DNA from: Mycobacterium sp. MS1601
GTDB lineage: Bacteria > Actinomycetota > Actinomycetes > Mycobacteriales > Mycobacteriaceae
Length of the DNA: 64,000 nucleotides
NCBI RefSeq assembly: GCF_001984215.1
Contig: NZ_CP019420.1
Location: 5,456,001 to 5,520,000, forward strand
Direction: 5' to 3'
The number at the start of each line of letters is the position of its first letter. Positions within the stretch are counted from its first letter, which is position 1. A program made the position numbers and the translations under genes. A model generated the notes under the pieces. That model saw nothing but the letters and a program-made list of their open reading frames with translations. It did no database searches and was not told the origin of the DNA. Below are positions 1 to 8,500 of the stretch, one piece after another.

Positions 1-1051
1 CGGGGGAGCCGGGGTGACGCAGCTCGGCCGGCCATTCGTGCCAGTCGGCGCCGTACTTGTCGGCCAGCGCACACCAGGTCGCGAAGTCGTCCAGCGCGTC
101 GCCCTCGCGGTCCCGGAACGCCTGATACGCGAGCTCACGCCCGGCGGTTCGCTTCACGCCGTGAATCAGCTTGAGCGCCTTGCGTTTCGCCGACCACGAA
201 GCGTCACGGTCGATACCATCGTGCTTACGGGCCCGCTTGCGGACGGCGTCACGCAGCTCGCGCACCTTGCTGCGCTTGCTCAGATCGACGTACTCCGGAA
301 TGGCCTCCACCCGCAGATACAGCGGATTCACAAAACGCCGTGACGTGGGCAGGTACGGCGAAGGCTCCATCGGCTTGGTGGGCTCGGCGGCATGCAACGG
401 ATTCACCAGCACATAGCCGGCCCCATGCTGGGCGCCGGACCACACCGCGAGATCGGTGAGGTCCGTGAGATCACCGACGCCCCACGACCGGGTGGACCGC
501 ACGCTGTACAACTGGGTGGCCAAACCCCAGGTCCGTCGGTTACCCATCCGGGCTGGAAGGCCCAGCCAGCGGGGCGTCATGATCAGGGCGGTGCTCGTCT
601 CGGTGCTGCCGGAACGCAAGTGCACTCGGTGATAGCCCAGCGGCAGATCACCGGGCAACACAAAGGTAGCCTCGCCGATCAACCCGCCGTCGAGGTCGAA
701 CGGGGGAGTGAAGTTGTCCACTTGCCGCACGCCGGTACGCACCGTGCCGTCCTCGAGACGCACCCACACGTGGGCGTCGGCGCCGTGGGTGACGTGTGCC
801 CAGAAGGTGGTGTCCGACCCGGCACGCCCGACGATGGTCGCAGGCAGCGACTTGGACCAGTACGCGCGTTCTTGTTCGGTGACGGCCGCCGCGCGTTGCT
901 CTGGAGAGCTGACGTCGACGCCCAGGGCGCCGAGCACCGCCACCAAGGTGGATTCGGGGACGTCGACCATCCGGCCGGTCCAGTCGGCGTAGGCGGTGGC
1001 GACACCGAAACGGTTCGCGAGTTCGACGAGTCCGGCATCCACAGCGGTCAT
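1..1051 (-). CDS. malQ: 4-alpha-glucanotransferase (amylomaltase), N-terminal part, cut by window edge
   Basis: The minus strand is open from an ATG at 1051 to the left edge, giving about 350 N-terminal residues. The start region (MTAVDAGLVELANRFGV) and the stretch with WGVGDLTDL, NPLHA and PYLPTSRRF are typical of actinobacterial MalQ, which transfers glucan chains between maltodextrins in cytoplasmic glycogen and maltose metabolism. The first about 150 residues form the N-terminal extension usual in actinobacterial MalQ; the catalytic barrel begins after it, and the active-site acids lie outside the window. A GGGGAA stretch precedes the ATG. It is divergent from the MFS gene to its right. 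The family call is firm; only completeness cannot be judged. Confidence 0.85.
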   Translation of the reverse strand, partial: MTAVDAGLVELANRFGVATAYADWTGRMVDVPESTLVAVLGALGVDVSSPEQRAAAVTEQERAYWSKSLPATIVGRAGSDTTFWAHVTHGADAHVWVRLEDGTVRTGVRQVDNFTPPFDLDGGLIGEATFVLPGDLPLGYHRVHLRSGSTETSTALIMTPRWLGLPARMGNRRTWGLATQLYSVRSTRSWGVGDLTDLTDLAVWSGAQHGAGYVLVNPLHAAEPTKPMEPSPYLPTSRRFVNPLYLRVEAIPEYVDLSKRSKVRELRDAVRKRARKHDGIDRDASWSAKRKALKLIHGVKRTAGRELAYQAFRDREGDALDDFATWCALADKYGADWHEWPAELRHPGSP

Positions 1052-1253
1052 GTTCCCCAATCGGCTCGGTTCATTCAGTTACGTCCCGCGACAGCAGATC
1101 GTCCCAGGTATCGCGCTGCACCACCAGACGAGCGCAGCTCCCTGAGACGAAGACGACGGGGATGTGCCGGGCCGGCGGCCGGTGCCGACAACTTCGGTGC
1201 TCACGGGTATGCCTTGCTCAGCCGCGCATGCCGTTGCAGCACAATGGTTCCAC

Positions 1254-2443
1254 GTGGCTGCCGCATCTGTTGACCGAAACGCTCGCATCGCGGTGGCTCT
1301 GCTCTTCCTCACCAACGGCGCGATGTTCACCAACCTGCTACCGCGCTACCCGGAGATCAAAGCGGCGCTGCAGACGTCGAACATGGGTTTCGGTCTCGCG
1401 GTGGCGGCCTTTCCGGCCGGTGCGATGCTGTCCGGGCTGGCGGCTGCGGCACTGATCCGGCGTTTCACGTCCGCGCGGGTGGCAGTCGTGAGCAGTGTCA
1501 TGATCGCGACCTTCACCTTCCTGGCCGGACTGGCGCCCACGGCATGGGCATTTGCCCTGGCGATGTTCCTGGCCGGGCTTGCCGACGCCCAGACCGATGT
1601 CGCCCAGAACGCCCATGCGCTGCGGGTACAGCGCAGTTACGGCCGGTCCATCATCAACTCGATGCACGCCGTCTGGTCGGTGGGTGCGGTGCTGGGCGGT
1701 GTTATGGGCTCGGCCGCCATTGCGCTGGGGCTCGACATCGTGGTGCAGCTGGCGATCTCGGGACGGTGTTCGGTGTGATCAGCTTGATCAGTTACCGATT
1801 CCTGTTGCGTGGGCCTGACCACGACGAGCCCGCGCCCGTCGCGGCAGCGCCCGTCGATACCGGTGGGCAGCGCCGGATGCTGGCATACCTGGTGTTGCTG
1901 GTGCTGGCGGTGCTGTCCATCGCCGGGGCGGTGGTGGAGGACGCCGGTCAGTCGTGGGCGACGCTGTATCTGCGCGAAAGCCTGGGTGCGCCCGCGGCCA
2001 TCGCCGGCTTCGGCTTCATCGCGCTGGTGGGCGGGCAGTTCCTCGGTCGGGTGCTCGGAGATCGGGTGGTGGACCGTTACGGCGAACGTCGGGTGGCCCG
2101 TTGGGGTGCTTTGCTGACGGCTGTCGGCATGGGTGCTGCGCTGGCCTTTCCCACGGTGCCGGGCACCATCGCCGGTTTCGCCGCCGCGGGTCTTGGGGTG
2201 GCGACGGTGGTGCCTGCCGCGTTCCACGCCGCAGATCAGGTGAAAGGCCTGCCACCCAACACCGGGCTGACAGTGGTCACCTGGCTGATGCGGGTGGGCT
2301 TCCTGGGGGCACCCCCACTGGTGGGCGCCGTGGCCGACGCCGTCAGCCTGCGGATGGGCCTACTGATCGTGCCTGTTGCGGGCGTGGTGATTCTGCTGGC
2401 CGCCGGGGTCTTGGCTCCGAAAGCTAATGGGCCGCGCCGATGA
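1254..2443 (+). pseudogene. MFS transporter, frameshifted
   Basis: Two overlapping reading frames together make one major facilitator protein of about 396 residues with 12 hydrophobic segments. The first frame runs through MHAVWSVGAVLGGVMGSA and stops at 1778; the second resumes at TVFGVISLISYRF and runs to 2443. The switch lies near 1760-1762 and equals one missing base in a GGG run (one extra G restores one frame). The substrate cannot be told; the protein resembles the YbjJ/fucose-permease-like class of MFS proteins. GTG 1254 is preferred as start because the first membrane helix begins just after it, but ATG 1164 or 1209 are possible. Three other genes in the window show the same kind of one-base loss, so the gene may be intact in the organism. 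Confidence 0.7.
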
Positions 2444-2747
2444 TCTCGATGGTGAGCACTCCGGCCACGATGAAGACGATGCCCAGAGCCATCATCCGGG
2501 TCAGCGGTTCGGCGAACAGGTAGCGGGCGATGAGCGCCACCAGCGCCACCCCGCACGCCGACCACACGCCATAGGCGATGCCCACGGGCATGCCCAGTGA
2601 CAGCGACCACGACATCATCGTGAACGACACGACGTAGCCGAGCATCACCGGGACCAGCCAGATCTTCTTACGGAACCCATTGGAGGCGCGCAGCCCGAGC
2701 GTCGCCGCGACTTCGGTCAGGATGGCGCCGGCCAGCGCCAGCCACAT
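2424..2747 (-). CDS. SMR-family efflux protein, second subunit of a pair
   Basis: This 107-residue protein has four membrane helices and belongs to the small multidrug resistance (EmrE) family. The key membrane-embedded glutamate is in helix 1 (GAILTEVAATLGLR), and the SMR stretch GMPVGIAYGVWSACGVAL is present. Its ATG overlaps the stop codon of the upstream SMR gene as ATGA, so the two are translationally coupled. Such adjacent pairs (EbrAB, YkkCD) act as obligatory hetero-oligomers that exchange protons for cationic drugs or guanidinium-type compounds; the substrate here is not known. Its 3' end overlaps the 3' end of the convergent MFS gene by 20 bases. Confidence 0.85.
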   Translation of the reverse strand: MWLALAGAILTEVAATLGLRASNGFRKKIWLVPVMLGYVVSFTMMSWSLSLGMPVGIAYGVWSACGVALVALIARYLFAEPLTRMMALGIVFIVAGVLTIEIIGAAH

Positions 2748-3088
2748 CACTGTTTCACCGCGGCGTGCGACCCGAATTCGACCAGCAGCACCCCGATGAT
2801 GATCAGCCCGATACCGGCGATCACCGGCCAGGTGAACGGGTCGTCGAAGATCACCGCGGCCAACCCGGCCGTCAGCGCGGTGCCGGTGGCCGCCCAGATG
2901 CCGTACGCGACGCCGATCGGCATCCCGGCGCGCAGCACGAACGTCAGGAAGACGAACGACGCGACGTACCCGGGGATGACAACGGCCAGCCAGACAGGGT
3001 TGTCCTGAAACGCCCGCAACGACAGCGTGGCCACCACTTCGGTCGAGATCGCCCCGGTGAGCAGGACCCATTTCCGCACGGGCGACAA
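2747..3088 (-). CDS. SMR-family efflux protein, first subunit of a pair
   Basis: This 113-residue, four-helix SMR protein carries the conserved glutamate (GAISTEVVATLSLR) and the GMPIGVAYGIWAATGTAL signature. The C-terminal tail (EFGSHAAVKQ) is longer than that of its partner, as often seen in one member of paired SMR systems. It is the promoter-proximal gene of the pair and is divergent from the carboxylesterase at 3178, sharing an 89-base intergenic region that holds a perfect 12-base palindrome. No riboswitch such as the guanidine class was recognised upstream. Family assignment is firm; substrate is unknown. Confidence 0.85.
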   Translation of the reverse strand: MSPVRKWVLLTGAISTEVVATLSLRAFQDNPVWLAVVIPGYVASFVFLTFVLRAGMPIGVAYGIWAATGTALTAGLAAVIFDDPFTWPVIAGIGLIIIGVLLVEFGSHAAVKQ

Positions 3089-3131
3089 GGCTAGCCGCGA
3101 CTGTGATCTCCACCCCGATCGGGATCCAAGT

Positions 3132-3143
3132 TACTGGCCAGTA
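3132..3143. promoter_or_regulatory. 12-base palindrome, probable repressor operator
   Basis: TACTGGCCAGTA is a perfect inverted repeat placed between the divergent SMR pair and the esterase, 34 bases before the esterase start. The position suits a TetR-type operator acting on one or both promoters. A near copy (TACTGGACAGTA) lies at 63134 upstream of the SDR gene. No regulator gene is adjacent, so the cognate protein is unknown. Confidence 0.5.
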
Positions 3144-3165
3144 CGTTAAACATGGCGAGGCTTAC

Positions 3166-3173
3166 AAGGAGGT
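3166..3173 (+). promoter_or_regulatory. strong ribosome binding site fixing the esterase start
   Basis: AAGGAGGT lies 4 bases before the GTG at 3178. It is a near-complete anti-16S match and is the reason for choosing GTG 3178 over the in-frame ATG at 3103, which has no comparable site and whose extension would cover the palindrome at 3132. Confidence 0.8.
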
Positions 3174-3177
3174 AGCT

Positions 3178-4701
3178 GTGACAGTCGTCTCTCGCACGAT
3201 CACCCGACCCGTGATCGACACCGATTCCGGCCCCGTCCGCGGCATCGACGACGGCCAGGTCAAGACCTGGAAAGGGCTGCGGTACGCCGCCGCTCCCGAG
3301 GGTGACCTGCGCTGGCGTGCGCCACAGCGTCCAGAACCATGGACCGAGGTGGCCGACGCCGTCGGCTTCGGCTCCATCAGCCCGCAGCCGAAGAGTCCGA
3401 TCCCGCTGGGCGCAGGCGCCAACACCGCCGAGGACTGCCTGTTCCTCAACATCTGGGCACCCTCGAACGCCGAGCCGGGAAGCACTCCGGTGATGGTGTG
3501 GGTGCACGGCGGGGCCTACATCTTCGGATCCGGCAGCCAACCGCTCTACGACGGTAGGGTGCTGGCTTCCGGCGGAGATGTCGTGGTGGTGACGCTGAAC
3601 TACCGGATGGGCGCGTTCGGATTTCTGGACCTGTCAGGTTTCGGTCCGGATTTCGACACCAACCTCGGCCTGCGCGATGTGATACGTGCCCTGGAATGGG
3701 TGCGTGACAACATCTGCGGGTTCGGGGGAGACCCGGCCAATGTGACGGTGTTCGGCGAATCGGCGGGCGCGGCCATCGTGACCACTCTGCTGGCGGCACC
3801 CGCCGCCGCCGGGCTGTTCACCCGCGCTATCGCGCAGAGTTCGCCGGCCACCTCGGTGTACGACAGCGCCCGCGCACACACGGTGGCGCAACTGGTGCTC
3901 GACCATGTGGGTGTATCAGCAGATGAGGCCCGATCAGTGCCGTTCGAAGTACTGGTGGACGCGTCGATGTACGTGTTTGATCACGTGCCCAGCACCACGC
4001 CGGGCACCCTGGCGTTCGCGCCGACCATGGACGGGGACCTGGTGCCGGACTACCCGGTGAAACTCGCCAGGGAGGGCCGCACCCTCCCCGTTCCGCTGCT
4101 CATCGGCACCAACAAGGATGAGGCGGCGCTGTTCCGCTGGATGCGCTCGCCGCTGATGCCCATAGCGCCGAACACCATCAGGGCCATGTTCGACGAGATC
4201 GCTGCAGAGCAGCCGGGCGTGCAGTTGCCCTCGGAAGCCGAGATCGGCTCGGCCTACTCCGGCATCCGCACCCGCGCCAGGGGCCTGCACGTCGCTCGCG
4301 ACGTCGGCTTCCGGATGCCCACTGTGTGGTTCGCCGAGGGCCATGCCGCGGTGGCTCCGGTGTACCTGTACCGCTTCGACTGGACCACCCCGATGTTGCG
4401 GATGCTGCGACTCGGAGCAGCGCACGCCACCGAGTTGCCGTATGTCTGGGGCAATCTCGTGATGGGAGCTGCGGACATCACCTTCAAACTCGGTGGGCTG
4501 AAGCCGGGCACGGCGGTCTCGGAGCGGATGCGGCAGAGGTGGACGGACTTCGCCCACGGCCGCCCGCCGGGCACCGACTGGTTGGGCTATGACGCCGACA
4601 GGCGCAGCACGCTGGTGATCGACCGCGACGACGCGGTGGTAGACGACCTCGACGGCGGGATCCGGGCGGCCTGGGGTGATGAGATCCTCAGCTTCCGCTG
4701 A
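3178..4701 (+). CDS. type-B carboxylesterase / para-nitrobenzyl esterase family
   Basis: The 507-residue protein is a complete carboxylesterase type B (alpha/beta hydrolase). It has the N-terminal GPVRGIDDG and WKGLRYA motifs, EDCLFLNIWAP, the oxyanion-hole stretch VWVHGGAYIFGSG, and the nucleophile elbow FGESAGA with Ser at about residue 195. The acid and histidine follow in the expected regions (GTNKDEAALF; AHATELPYVWG). It hydrolyses esters of carboxylic acids in the cytosol; no signal peptide is visible, so a secreted role is unlikely. The start is GTG with a strong ribosome binding site. A 19-base gap separates it from the hydroxylase gene, suggesting co-transcription. The natural substrate is unknown. 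Confidence 0.88.
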   Translation: MTVVSRTITRPVIDTDSGPVRGIDDGQVKTWKGLRYAAAPEGDLRWRAPQRPEPWTEVADAVGFGSISPQPKSPIPLGAGANTAEDCLFLNIWAPSNAEPGSTPVMVWVHGGAYIFGSGSQPLYDGRVLASGGDVVVVTLNYRMGAFGFLDLSGFGPDFDTNLGLRDVIRALEWVRDNICGFGGDPANVTVFGESAGAAIVTTLLAAPAAAGLFTRAIAQSSPATSVYDSARAHTVAQLVLDHVGVSADEARSVPFEVLVDASMYVFDHVPSTTPGTLAFAPTMDGDLVPDYPVKLAREGRTLPVPLLIGTNKDEAALFRWMRSPLMPIAPNTIRAMFDEIAAEQPGVQLPSEAEIGSAYSGIRTRARGLHVARDVGFRMPTVWFAEGHAAVAPVYLYRFDWTTPMLRMLRLGAAHATELPYVWGNLVMGAADITFKLGGLKPGTAVSERMRQRWTDFAHGRPPGTDWLGYDADRRSTLVIDRDDAVVDDLDGGIRAAWGDEILSFR

Positions 4702-4720
4702 CCAGAGTTAAGCTCCCCTG

Positions 4721-5644
4721 ATGGACAGCATCGCCGCTGGCGTGGGTGAAGTGTTGGCTGTGCTGCCGCCGCCGATGCGTGATCCGGTGCTGTTCGCGGT
4801 GCCTTTCTTCCTGTTGCTGCTGATCCTCGAATGGACGGCCGCGCGCAAACTGGAGCATCTCGAGCAAGACCGGCCGGCGTCCGGCGCCTACCAACGCCGC
4901 GACGCCTGGGCCAGCATCTCGATGGGTCTGGTGTCGGTGGCCACCACCGCGGGCTGGAAGTTCCTGGCGCTGCTGGGATATGCCGCGCTGTACACCTATG
5001 CGGCACCGTGGCACTTGCCCGCGACGGCCTGGTACACCTGGGTGATCGCACTGGTGGGCGTTGATCTGCTGTTCTACCTGTATCACCGCATCGCCCACCG
5101 GGTTCGCATCATCTGGGCCACCCATCAGGCGCATCATTCCAGCGAGTACTTCAACTTCGCCACCGCGCTGCGGCAGAAGTGGAACAACAGCGGTGAGATC
5201 CTGATGTGGATTCCGTTGCCGCTGTTGGGGGTCCCGCCCTGGATGGTGTTCGCCAGTTTCTCGGTGAACCTGATCTACCAGTTCTGGGTGCACACCGAGC
5301 GCATCGACAAGCTCTGGGCGCCAATTGAATTCGTGTTCAACACGCCCTCGCATCACCGCGTGCACCATGGGATGGACCCGGAGTACCTGGACAAGAACTA
5401 CGGCGGCATCCTCATAGTGTGGGATCGGCTGTTCCGGTCGTATCAGCAGGAGCTGTTCCGGCCCCACTACGGCCTGACCAAACCAGTGAACACGTTCAAC
5501 ATCTGGACGCTGCAGACCCGCGAGTACGTGGCCATCGGCCGCGACGTCAAGCGCGCGGCCCGGCTCCGGGATCGCCTGGGCTACATCTTCGGCCCGCCCG
5601 GCTGGGAGCCCCGCCAGGCCACGGTCCCAGTGGCGCCCGCGTAA
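4721..5644 (+). CDS. sterol desaturase / fatty acid hydroxylase superfamily protein
   Basis: This 307-residue integral membrane protein has the di-iron histidine clusters of the superfamily: HRIAHR, HQAHHSS and HRVHHG, with hydrophobic segments before and between them (FLLLLILEW, FLALLGYAALYTYA, WVIALVGVDLLFYLYH, GVPPWMVFASFSVNLIYQFW). Family members use O2 and a non-haem di-iron centre to hydroxylate or desaturate lipids or sterols. The C-terminal NYGGILIVWDRLFRSYQ and HYGLTKPVNTFN stretches match the bacterial alkylglycerol-monooxygenase-like branch. It is 10 bases upstream of the FAD oxidase gene, likely the same transcript. The exact lipid substrate cannot be told. Confidence 0.85.
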   Translation: MDSIAAGVGEVLAVLPPPMRDPVLFAVPFFLLLLILEWTAARKLEHLEQDRPASGAYQRRDAWASISMGLVSVATTAGWKFLALLGYAALYTYAAPWHLPATAWYTWVIALVGVDLLFYLYHRIAHRVRIIWATHQAHHSSEYFNFATALRQKWNNSGEILMWIPLPLLGVPPWMVFASFSVNLIYQFWVHTERIDKLWAPIEFVFNTPSHHRVHHGMDPEYLDKNYGGILIVWDRLFRSYQQELFRPHYGLTKPVNTFNIWTLQTREYVAIGRDVKRAARLRDRLGYIFGPPGWEPRQATVPVAPA

Positions 5645-5653
5645 TCTTCGCTT

Positions 5654-7060
5654 GTGGAAACCGTCTTCGACCGTCACGTCGACCCTGCGCTGATCGATCG
5701 TTCACTGACGGGTGCGCAATTCCGGTCGATGTGGCTGGACCTGCCCCGGCCGGAGTACCCGCGGTTGGATGCGCCACTGCGCTGTGACCTGCTTGTGGTG
5801 GGCGCCGGCTATACCGGACTGTGGACGGCGTTGCACGCCGCGCAGCAGAACCCCGGTGCGCGCATCGCGGTGATCGATGCCGAGCGAGTGGGCTGGGCAG
5901 CCTCGGGGCGCAATGGTGGTTTTGTCGAGGCGAGCCTGACTCACGGCGCGGAGAACGGAAAGAACCGCTGGCCCGACGAGCTTGCCGAGCTCGATGAACT
6001 CGGTCTGGAGAACCTCGACGGTATGCAGGCCGACATCAACGACCTGGGCCTCGACGTCGACTGGGAGCGCACCGGGATGTTGGCGGTGGCCACCGAACCG
6101 CACCAGGTGACCTGGCTACGTGAGTCCGCCGCGGAGTCCCACGGCGTGTTTCTCGACCGCGACGCCGTCCGTGCGCAGGTCAATTCACCCACCTACCTGG
6201 CCGCGTTGTTCGAGGAGCACACCTGTGCGATTGTGCACCCGGCCAAGCTGGCACTGGAGCTGGCCCGCGCCTGCGCCGAGGCCGGGGTGTCGATCTTCGA
6301 GCACACCCCGGCGCGGGCGCTGACCTCGGACCCCGCGGGATGTTCGGTCACCACCCCGGCCGGCGTGATCACTGCCGATCGGGTGGTGTTGGCCACCAAC
6401 GTCTTTCCCAGCCTGGTGAAGCGCAATCGGATCTACACCGTGCCGGTGTATGACTATGTGCTGTCCACCGAACCGCTGTCCGGTGATCAGCTGGATCGCA
6501 TCGGGTGGCGCAACCGGCAGGGCATCGGCGACTCGGCCAACCAGTTCCACTACTACCGGCTGTCCTCGGACAACCGGATCGTGTTCGGCGGGTATGACGC
6601 CATCTATCATTTCGGCCGTCGCGTCGACCCGGCCTACGAAGATCGGGACGCGACCTACCGCCGGTTGGCGGCGCACTTCTTCTTGACCTTTCCGGCGTTG
6701 GAGGATGTGCGGTTCAGTCACCGCTGGGCCGGCGCCATCGACACCAACACCCGGTTCTGTGCGCACTGGGGTACCGCCCACGGCGGACGGGTGGCATACG
6801 TCAACGGGTTCACCGGGCTCGGTGTCGGCGCCACCCGGTTCGCTGCGGATGTCTGCCTGGATCTGTTGGATGGTGCCCGTACCCGGCGCACCCAGTTGGA
6901 GATGGTGCGTAAGAAGCCACTGCCGTTCCCGCCCGAGCCGCTGGCCAGTATCGGCATCCAGGCCACTCGGTGGTCCCTGGACCGTGCCGACCACAATGCC
7001 GGCCGGCGCAACGTGTTGCTGAAAACCCTCGACGCGTTGGGTCTGGGATTCGACTCGTGA
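5654..7060 (+). CDS. FAD-dependent amine/amino-acid oxidase (DAO family)
   Basis: This 468-residue protein has an N-terminal Rossmann dinucleotide motif (LLVVGAGYTGLWTALHA) followed by GWAASGRNGGFVEASL, as in the glycine oxidase / gamma-glutamylputrescine oxidase (OrdL/PuuB) group. The C-terminal FAD contacts appear as HRWAGAIDTNTRF and VNGFTGLGVGATRFAADV. It should oxidise a secondary or primary amine with release of H2O2 or electrons. The start is GTG 5654, 10 bases after the hydroxylase stop, and the gene is followed by a strong terminator at 7086. Substrate is not predictable from sequence alone. Confidence 0.82.
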   Translation: METVFDRHVDPALIDRSLTGAQFRSMWLDLPRPEYPRLDAPLRCDLLVVGAGYTGLWTALHAAQQNPGARIAVIDAERVGWAASGRNGGFVEASLTHGAENGKNRWPDELAELDELGLENLDGMQADINDLGLDVDWERTGMLAVATEPHQVTWLRESAAESHGVFLDRDAVRAQVNSPTYLAALFEEHTCAIVHPAKLALELARACAEAGVSIFEHTPARALTSDPAGCSVTTPAGVITADRVVLATNVFPSLVKRNRIYTVPVYDYVLSTEPLSGDQLDRIGWRNRQGIGDSANQFHYYRLSSDNRIVFGGYDAIYHFGRRVDPAYEDRDATYRRLAAHFFLTFPALEDVRFSHRWAGAIDTNTRFCAHWGTAHGGRVAYVNGFTGLGVGATRFAADVCLDLLDGARTRRTQLEMVRKKPLPFPPEPLASIGIQATRWSLDRADHNAGRRNVLLKTLDALGLGFDS

Positions 7061-7085
7061 CCACGCCGTAACTGAAGCTCCGATG

Positions 7086-7115
7086 CCCCGGCTCCTCGTG
7101 GAGCCGGGGCTTTTT
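7086..7115 (+). terminator. rho-independent terminator
   Basis: A 10-base-pair GC-rich stem (CCCCGGCTCC / GGAGCCGGGG) with a TCGT loop is followed by CTTTTT, 25 bases after the FAD oxidase stop. It closes the esterase-hydroxylase-oxidase unit. Confidence 0.85.
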
Positions 7116-7257
7116 GGTGCTTGTACTGCATCGATAACCATTTGGAGTGTTCGACACGCCGTCTGGGTACAGAAGTTTGTAGAGATTCGGTAACGGTTTG
7201 TGATGGTGCTGCCGATACCCGAGTGAAAGTTGAAACCGAACCCGATCGGAGCACTCG

Positions 7258-7962
7258 ATGCGTCGCAGTTTTCCCCTGAGGCTCACCAGCTGGGTGCTGA
7301 TGGTCATGGTCGCGGCTTTGGTATCGGTGAGCGCGGCGCCGTTGGCCGCCGCACAGCCCGGTCCGTTGGTGTATCCGGGGATGGAGATCCTCCAGGGCGT
7401 CAACCGCTGCACCCTCGGTTACGTCGATCCCGCGATGCGCATCGCCTTCTCGGCGGGGCACTGCTACGCCAACGCACCGGTGACCGACCGTTCGGGGCAG
7501 GTGATCGGCAACGTCGCGATGTTCGAGGACAACACACCCAACGGCGCCATCGTGACCACCGACCAGGTGATCACCGACTACCAGGCGATCGTGCTGGCCG
7601 ACAATGTCGTGGTCAACAATGTGCTGCCCAGTGGCAAGCCGCTGGATTCGGTGCCGGGCCGCACCGCTGCGCTGGGGGAGCCGGTGTGCCACTTCGGCAT
7701 CGTCACCGGTGAGAGTTGCGGCACCGTCGAACGGGTCAACAACGGCTGGTTCACCATGACCAACGGTGTGGTGAGTCAGCGGGGTGATTCCGGGGGGCCG
7801 GTTTACGTGTACGAGGGTGACCGCGCCGTCGTCATCGGTCTGTTCAACAGCACCTGGGGTGTGCTGCCCGCGGCGGTGTCCTGGCAGGCCACCGGCGATA
7901 TCGTCCGTGCAGGTATCGGCGGTGTGGTGACCGCTGCCTCGGTGCAGACACCCACGCCCTAG
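7258..7962 (+). CDS. secreted trypsin-like serine protease, Rv1815 homologue
   Basis: The 234-residue protein starts with a Sec signal peptide (MRRSFPLRLTSWVLMVMVAA, cleavage likely after AAAQP near residue 37). The mature part has a trypsin-like arrangement: the His in AFSAGHCYA and the Ser in QRGDSGGPV, with cysteines placed to pair (CTLGYVD/GHC and VCHFG/ESCG). The catalytic Asp cannot be placed with confidence. It resembles M. tuberculosis Rv1815, a secreted S1-like protein, and marks the point where the Rv1815-Rv1860 order begins. It overlaps the 3' end of the convergent F420-type reductase gene by 4 bases. Confidence 0.8.
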   Translation: MRRSFPLRLTSWVLMVMVAALVSVSAAPLAAAQPGPLVYPGMEILQGVNRCTLGYVDPAMRIAFSAGHCYANAPVTDRSGQVIGNVAMFEDNTPNGAIVTTDQVITDYQAIVLADNVVVNNVLPSGKPLDSVPGRTAALGEPVCHFGIVTGESCGTVERVNNGWFTMTNGVVSQRGDSGGPVYVYEGDRAVVIGLFNSTWGVLPAAVSWQATGDIVRAGIGGVVTAASVQTPTP

Positions 7963-8402
7963 CCTCGAATCGCGAACACCGGGATCGACGGCGCGACACT
8001 GCGCATCTCCTCCTGCGTCGAATCCGGTGTCAGCCCACCGATGTGGGTCTTGACCTCCCAGAACCAGTGATCCAGATAGTGCTGCAGCAATGGCGGCTTG
8101 TCGGCATCGGCCACTTCACTCAGTTCCACCATCCGGGATCGCCAGCGCGGGCCCAGGCTCACCTGGCCGGCGGCACGGGCATTGCGCGCCCACTGGGTGT
8201 TGCCGCGCGGCGACACCAGATAGTCCACACCGTCGACGGTCATCAGGTTGATCACCACCGACCTAACGGTTCCGGTCTTGCGGCCGCGGACCCGCAGCAC
8301 TTGGGTTCCGGCCAGGCTGATCCCGACTTCGGCGAGCCAGCGGATCACTGTGTTGGCGGTGCGGGCAACGGCATTCGGTTCGTCATAACGGATGGTCATC
8401 AT
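7959..8402 (-). CDS. deazaflavin (F420)-dependent nitroreductase family protein
   Basis: The 147-residue protein belongs to the Ddn/DUF385 split-barrel family, recognised by LRVRGRKTGTVRSVVINLMT, DYLVSPRGNTQWARNARAAG and the hydrophobic N-terminal helix. Members use reduced F420 to reduce quinones, nitro compounds or lipids at the membrane. The start ATG 8402 has AGGAGA five bases upstream; ATG 8399 is the alternative. The gene is divergent from a TetR regulator and two copies of an operator lie between them, so its expression is probably controlled by that repressor in response to a small molecule. Confidence 0.82.
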   Translation of the reverse strand: MMTIRYDEPNAVARTANTVIRWLAEVGISLAGTQVLRVRGRKTGTVRSVVINLMTVDGVDYLVSPRGNTQWARNARAAGQVSLGPRWRSRMVELSEVADADKPPLLQHYLDHWFWEVKTHIGGLTPDSTQEEMRSVAPSIPVFAIRG

Positions 8403-8417
8403 ATATCTCCTAGTTTA

Positions 8418-8432
8418 GAGAGCGGTGCTCTC
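8418..8432. promoter_or_regulatory. TetR operator, copy 1
   Basis: GAGAGCGGTGCTCTC is an inverted repeat 15 bases ahead of the reductase start, followed by GTTTT. The same arrangement recurs at 8466, so this is most likely the binding site of the adjacent TetR protein. Confidence 0.7.
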
Positions 8433-8465
8433 GTTTTAGAGTGACACGAGGCTGCCGGAAAATCA

Positions 8466-8478
8466 AGAGCATTGCTCT
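8466..8478. promoter_or_regulatory. TetR operator, copy 2
   Basis: AGAGCATTGCTCT, followed by CGTTTT exactly as in copy 1, lies 22 bases before the regulator ATG. The 48-base spacing of the two copies fits separate control of the two divergent promoters. Confidence 0.7.
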
Positions 8479-8500
8479 CGTTTTGTGTGACACTGGGTGT

